Below, in pieces: positions 4,313 to 6,464 of a stretch of 6,464 bases of DNA. Numbering within the stretch: position 1 is the first letter of the stretch; the number at the start of each line of letters is the position of its first letter. The DNA is from Nitrosarchaeum sp. (lineage in GTDB: Archaea; Thermoproteota; Nitrososphaeria; Nitrososphaerales; Nitrosopumilaceae): positions 1-6,464 of the forward strand of contig JACRND010000074.1 in the NCBI GenBank assembly GCA_016234975.1, read 5' to 3'. Under the pieces are notes generated by a model, which was given only the letters and a program-made list of their open reading frames with translations, ran no database searches and had not been told where the DNA came from. The position numbers were made by a program, and so were the translations under genes.

Positions 4313-5786
4313 TACCCAAGTTAAGTGTTGGAGCAGCAAATTCTACAAATTTAGTAATTGGATCTGGATAGACACCAAATCCTACTAAGAAGATTATTGA
4401 AAATATCATGATTGCAATGATAGACTTTGGTTCTGCTACTCTTTTTTCAGTTTCTCCTTCAAAATACATTTTTCTTGTGATCCAACCATAGTAAGCTAAT
4501 GATAGAGCACTGTTTAGAACGCCAGCAATTGCAAGCCAAGGTGCCCACCATATAGTGGAACCAGCATCCAATGCACCACCAAATAACATTAATTTACTCC
4601 AAAATCCAGCAAGCGGAGGTACACCAGCTAAAGCAAATAAGGAGATCACTAATCCAAGCGATGTAATAGGCATTCTTCTACCAAGTCCTTTGAGTTTATC
4701 GATATTAGTTACTGCAAGTGTGGTTACTATTCCTGCAATTGCTATGAAAGCAGCACCTTTCATTACTGCATGATTCAATATTTGATATAGAGAACCTTGT
4801 AAACCAAAATGACTGTATGGAGCTACTGCAAGTCCAATCAAAATGTAGCCAGCATGAGCAATACTAGAATATGCCAACATTCTTGCAAGATTCTTTTGCA
4901 TGATTGCAGCAATGTTACCAATGGTCATTGTCATCACTGCGATTATACCAAGAGCTAAAGTCCAATCAAGATTAAGTACGACCATTCCCAAAACAACTAT
5001 TCTAATTGTTGCTGCAAATCCTGCTTTCTTTGTTCCAGCTGCAAGTAAAGTCGTAATGGTTGGAGGTGCACCTTCATAAGTGTCAGGCAACCATTGATGA
5101 AAAGGTACCAGTCCCATCTTAAATCCAAATCCTGCAATAAACATTCCAACAGATAGCAATGCTAATGGCAATAACGAAGAATCTAGAGTAGCATAACCCT
5201 GAATAACTTCACCGATATTTGTTGAGCCAGTTAATCCATAGGATAATGAAATACCGTAAACAATAATTGCAGATGATAATGCACCAAACAAGAAATACTT
5301 GAGTGCAGCTTCATTTGAACTCGGATTCTTTTTCATAAATCCAACAAGAACGTATGTTGGAATGCTCATGAGCTCCCATGCAACAAATAACATCACCAAG
5401 TCAGTAGAATATGCTACTAATACCATACCGATTGTTGAAAGGAGTATTAAGGAATAGTAAACAGCTGGATAGTTCTTTTTTCGCATGTAATTAAAGGAGC
5501 CAACTGTAGTGAAGATTGCAACAATTAGCATCGCGATTGCAAAGAATCCACCAAATGCGTCATCTACAAGTACATCTTCAGAAAATAGAGCAGATGGAAG
5601 AATATTATCACTCATGAATTGATATGCAACGTATCCAATAGATGCAATCAATGCAGAAAATGCAATAACTGCATAAAATGAGTTTGAACCTTTTTCTTTT
5701 CTGGCAATACTGATTATAGGCAACAAAACTCCTACTGTGCCAAGAATGGCAATTATTACCAATGGCGTTGAACTTATTTCTAGCAT
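4302..5786 (-). CDS. nuoN: NADH-quinone oxidoreductase-like complex I subunit N
   Basis: Antiporter-like membrane subunit of complex I, one of the proton-pumping channels. It has 494 residues, a normal length, with about 14 membrane helices. Signature residues are in place: Glu138 in AWELMSIPTYVL, Lys223 in FKMGLVPFHQWLPDTYEGAP, the Lys pair 253-254 in AAGTKKAGF, and Lys398 in FWSKLMLFGG, matching the channel Glu and Lys residues of bacterial NuoN. HAGYILIGLA and NHAVMKGAAF are also typical. The start at 5786 is supported by GGAGAT with an 8-nt spacer; the motif begins on the last base of the nuoL stop, so the two genes are tightly coupled (13 bp between them). It is the last gene of its operon and runs into the convergent prenyl synthase gene. 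In this archaeal group complex I lacks the NADH-oxidising NuoEFG module, so the electron donor is probably not NADH (established for the group, not visible here). Confidence 0.95.
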   Translation of the reverse strand: MLEISSTPLVIIAILGTVGVLLPIISIARKEKGSNSFYAVIAFSALIASIGYVAYQFMSDNILPSALFSEDVLVDDAFGGFFAIAMLIVAIFTTVGSFNYMRKKNYPAVYYSLILLSTIGMVLVAYSTDLVMLFVAWELMSIPTYVLVGFMKKNPSSNEAALKYFLFGALSSAIIVYGISLSYGLTGSTNIGEVIQGYATLDSSLLPLALLSVGMFIAGFGFKMGLVPFHQWLPDTYEGAPPTITTLLAAGTKKAGFAATIRIVVLGMVVLNLDWTLALGIIAVMTMTIGNIAAIMQKNLARMLAYSSIAHAGYILIGLAVAPYSHFGLQGSLYQILNHAVMKGAAFIAIAGIVTTLAVTNIDKLKGLGRRMPITSLGLVISLFALAGVPPLAGFWSKLMLFGGALDAGSTIWWAPWLAIAGVLNSALSLAYYGWITRKMYFEGETEKRVAEPKSIIAIMIFSIIFLVGFGVYPDPITKFVEFAAPTLNLGIMP

Positions 5787-5794
5787 CTCATCTT

Positions 5795-5800
5795 ATCTCC
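5795..5800 (-). promoter_or_regulatory. Ribosome binding site of nuoN overlapping the nuoL stop
   Basis: Minus-strand GGAGAT begins at the G of the nuoL TAG stop and lies 8 bases before the nuoN ATG. It fixes the nuoN start at 5786 and indicates translation from an internal site on a shared mRNA. Confidence 0.65.
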
Positions 5801-6464
5801 TATATCAACAATATCAGGACTACAAATAGTAATCCTGCTCCAAATACGAATAGATAAGATTGGGTTACACCTGTTTGAGTTCCTTGAACTACTCTGGCAC
5901 TCCAACCAACTGCTTTTTGCAATCCATTGTTCATTCCATAATCAATGGCGGTCTTTTCAAAGTATCTGAATACTCCTCTTGAAAGCCATAATGGAGCTAC
6001 AACAAAACACCAATAGACAATTGCATTAAGATAAAATCTGTTCAGAATGAGTTTATGAATAGCAGAAAAGAAAATGTTTGAATTTACAAATTTAACAGGA
6101 TCAACCCATCTACCAATATAGAATACATATCCTAACCCAGTTCCAAGTGCAAAAGCAGATAATGATGCAGTAAGTGCAACTGGATTGATTCCATCTAAGA
6201 ATCCAGGCAGTATTGAGTTTTCAATTTCATGAGGTATAGAATGAATTCCAAATGTTTCTTCAAGATAATTTGTAAACAATTCATGTAATCCACCTTCAAA
6301 TGATAAGCCAATTAGACCAATAGCAATTGTAAGCACTGCAAGAATTCCATATGGCACCCACATAGACATTGGTGCTTCATGAATATGATGTCCTTCTTCT
6401 TCCATTTTTTGAATATGTTTACTCTTTGAACCATAGAAAACCAGTCCCAGCATTCGGGTTGTAT
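5800..6464 (-). CDS. nuoL: Complex I subunit L, C-terminal part
   Basis: The last 220 or so residues of NuoL, the distal antiporter-like subunit with the long lateral helix in known complex I structures. The frame stays open to the right edge (Thr-Thr-Arg precede the Met at 6453), and TTRMLGLVFYG matches the conserved '(T/F)R--F--F-G' region inside NuoL, so the Met at 6453 is internal. Further features: a His/Glu-rich loop (EEEGHHIHEAP), hydrophobic helices, LNRFYLNAIVYW, FEKTAIDYGMNNGL and the C-terminal WSARVVQGTQTGVTQSYLFVFGAG, which is diagnostic of NuoL rather than NuoM. The TAG stop at 5800-5802 is followed 13 bp on by nuoN in the same operon. No irregularities seen. Confidence 0.92.
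   Translation of the reverse strand, partial: TTRMLGLVFYGSKSKHIQKMEEEGHHIHEAPMSMWVPYGILAVLTIAIGLIGLSFEGGLHELFTNYLEETFGIHSIPHEIENSILPGFLDGINPVALTASLSAFALGTGLGYVFYIGRWVDPVKFVNSNIFFSAIHKLILNRFYLNAIVYWCFVVAPLWLSRGVFRYFEKTAIDYGMNNGLQKAVGWSARVVQGTQTGVTQSYLFVFGAGLLFVVLILLI

Noticed and set aside
1..6464. CRISPR array, insertion sequence, defence system or integrated element
   Set aside because: No spaced direct repeats, transposase or integrase motifs were seen; all genes are housekeeping or conserved families. The tRNAs show no adjacent duplicated 3' ends within the window.

Overview
The window looks like a chromosomal segment of a low-GC ammonia-oxidising archaeon of the Nitrososphaerota (Thaumarchaeota), probably a marine Nitrosopumilus-like lineage. 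The support is the A/T-rich coding style, TATA-like boxes about 25-27 bp upstream of RNA genes and start codons, a tRNA with a noncanonical T-loop intron flanked by a bulge-helix-bulge, an archaeal-type C/D box guide RNA, an archaeal OPRT and prenyl synthase, and a nuoL-nuoN end of a complex I operon. The taxon is inferred; no rRNA or taxon marker is present.

Layout: (1) 1-676 (+) is the C-terminal part of an M50 (site-2 protease type) membrane peptidase, cut by the left edge and carrying a run of 17 T in its coding sequence. (2) 668-1728 (-) is a LarA/DUF2088-like gene whose reading frame is broken near 845-860; the C-terminal fifty-odd codons lie in another frame and overlap the M50 stop. 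(3) 1779-2384 (+) is pyrE, divergent from (2) across about 50 bp. (4) 2389-3416 holds three small RNA genes and one protein gene: a previously uncalled candidate C/D box sRNA (2389-2451, -), a CAU-anticodon tRNA (2496-2569, -), a TenA/PqqC-fold protein of the CADD type (2611-3243, -), and tRNA-Glu(UUC) with a 15-nt intron in the T loop (3323-3416, +). (5) 3461-4312 (+) is a short isoprenyl diphosphate synthase. (6) 4302-6464 (-) is the end of the nuo operon: nuoN complete, nuoL partial.

Functional links: nuoL/nuoN supply antiporter-like proton channels of a membrane complex I. The prenyl synthase could feed the C20 membrane-lipid pathway or the quinone side chain used by that complex. pyrE supplies UMP, and the CADD-like protein is a candidate para-aminobenzoate synthase for a folate-type cofactor. 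The most interesting items are the C/D box sRNA, the T-loop tRNA intron, the CADD-like protein with its proposed sacrificial Tyr and Lys retained, and the frameshifted LarA-like gene. No mobile element, CRISPR array or clear foreign island was seen.
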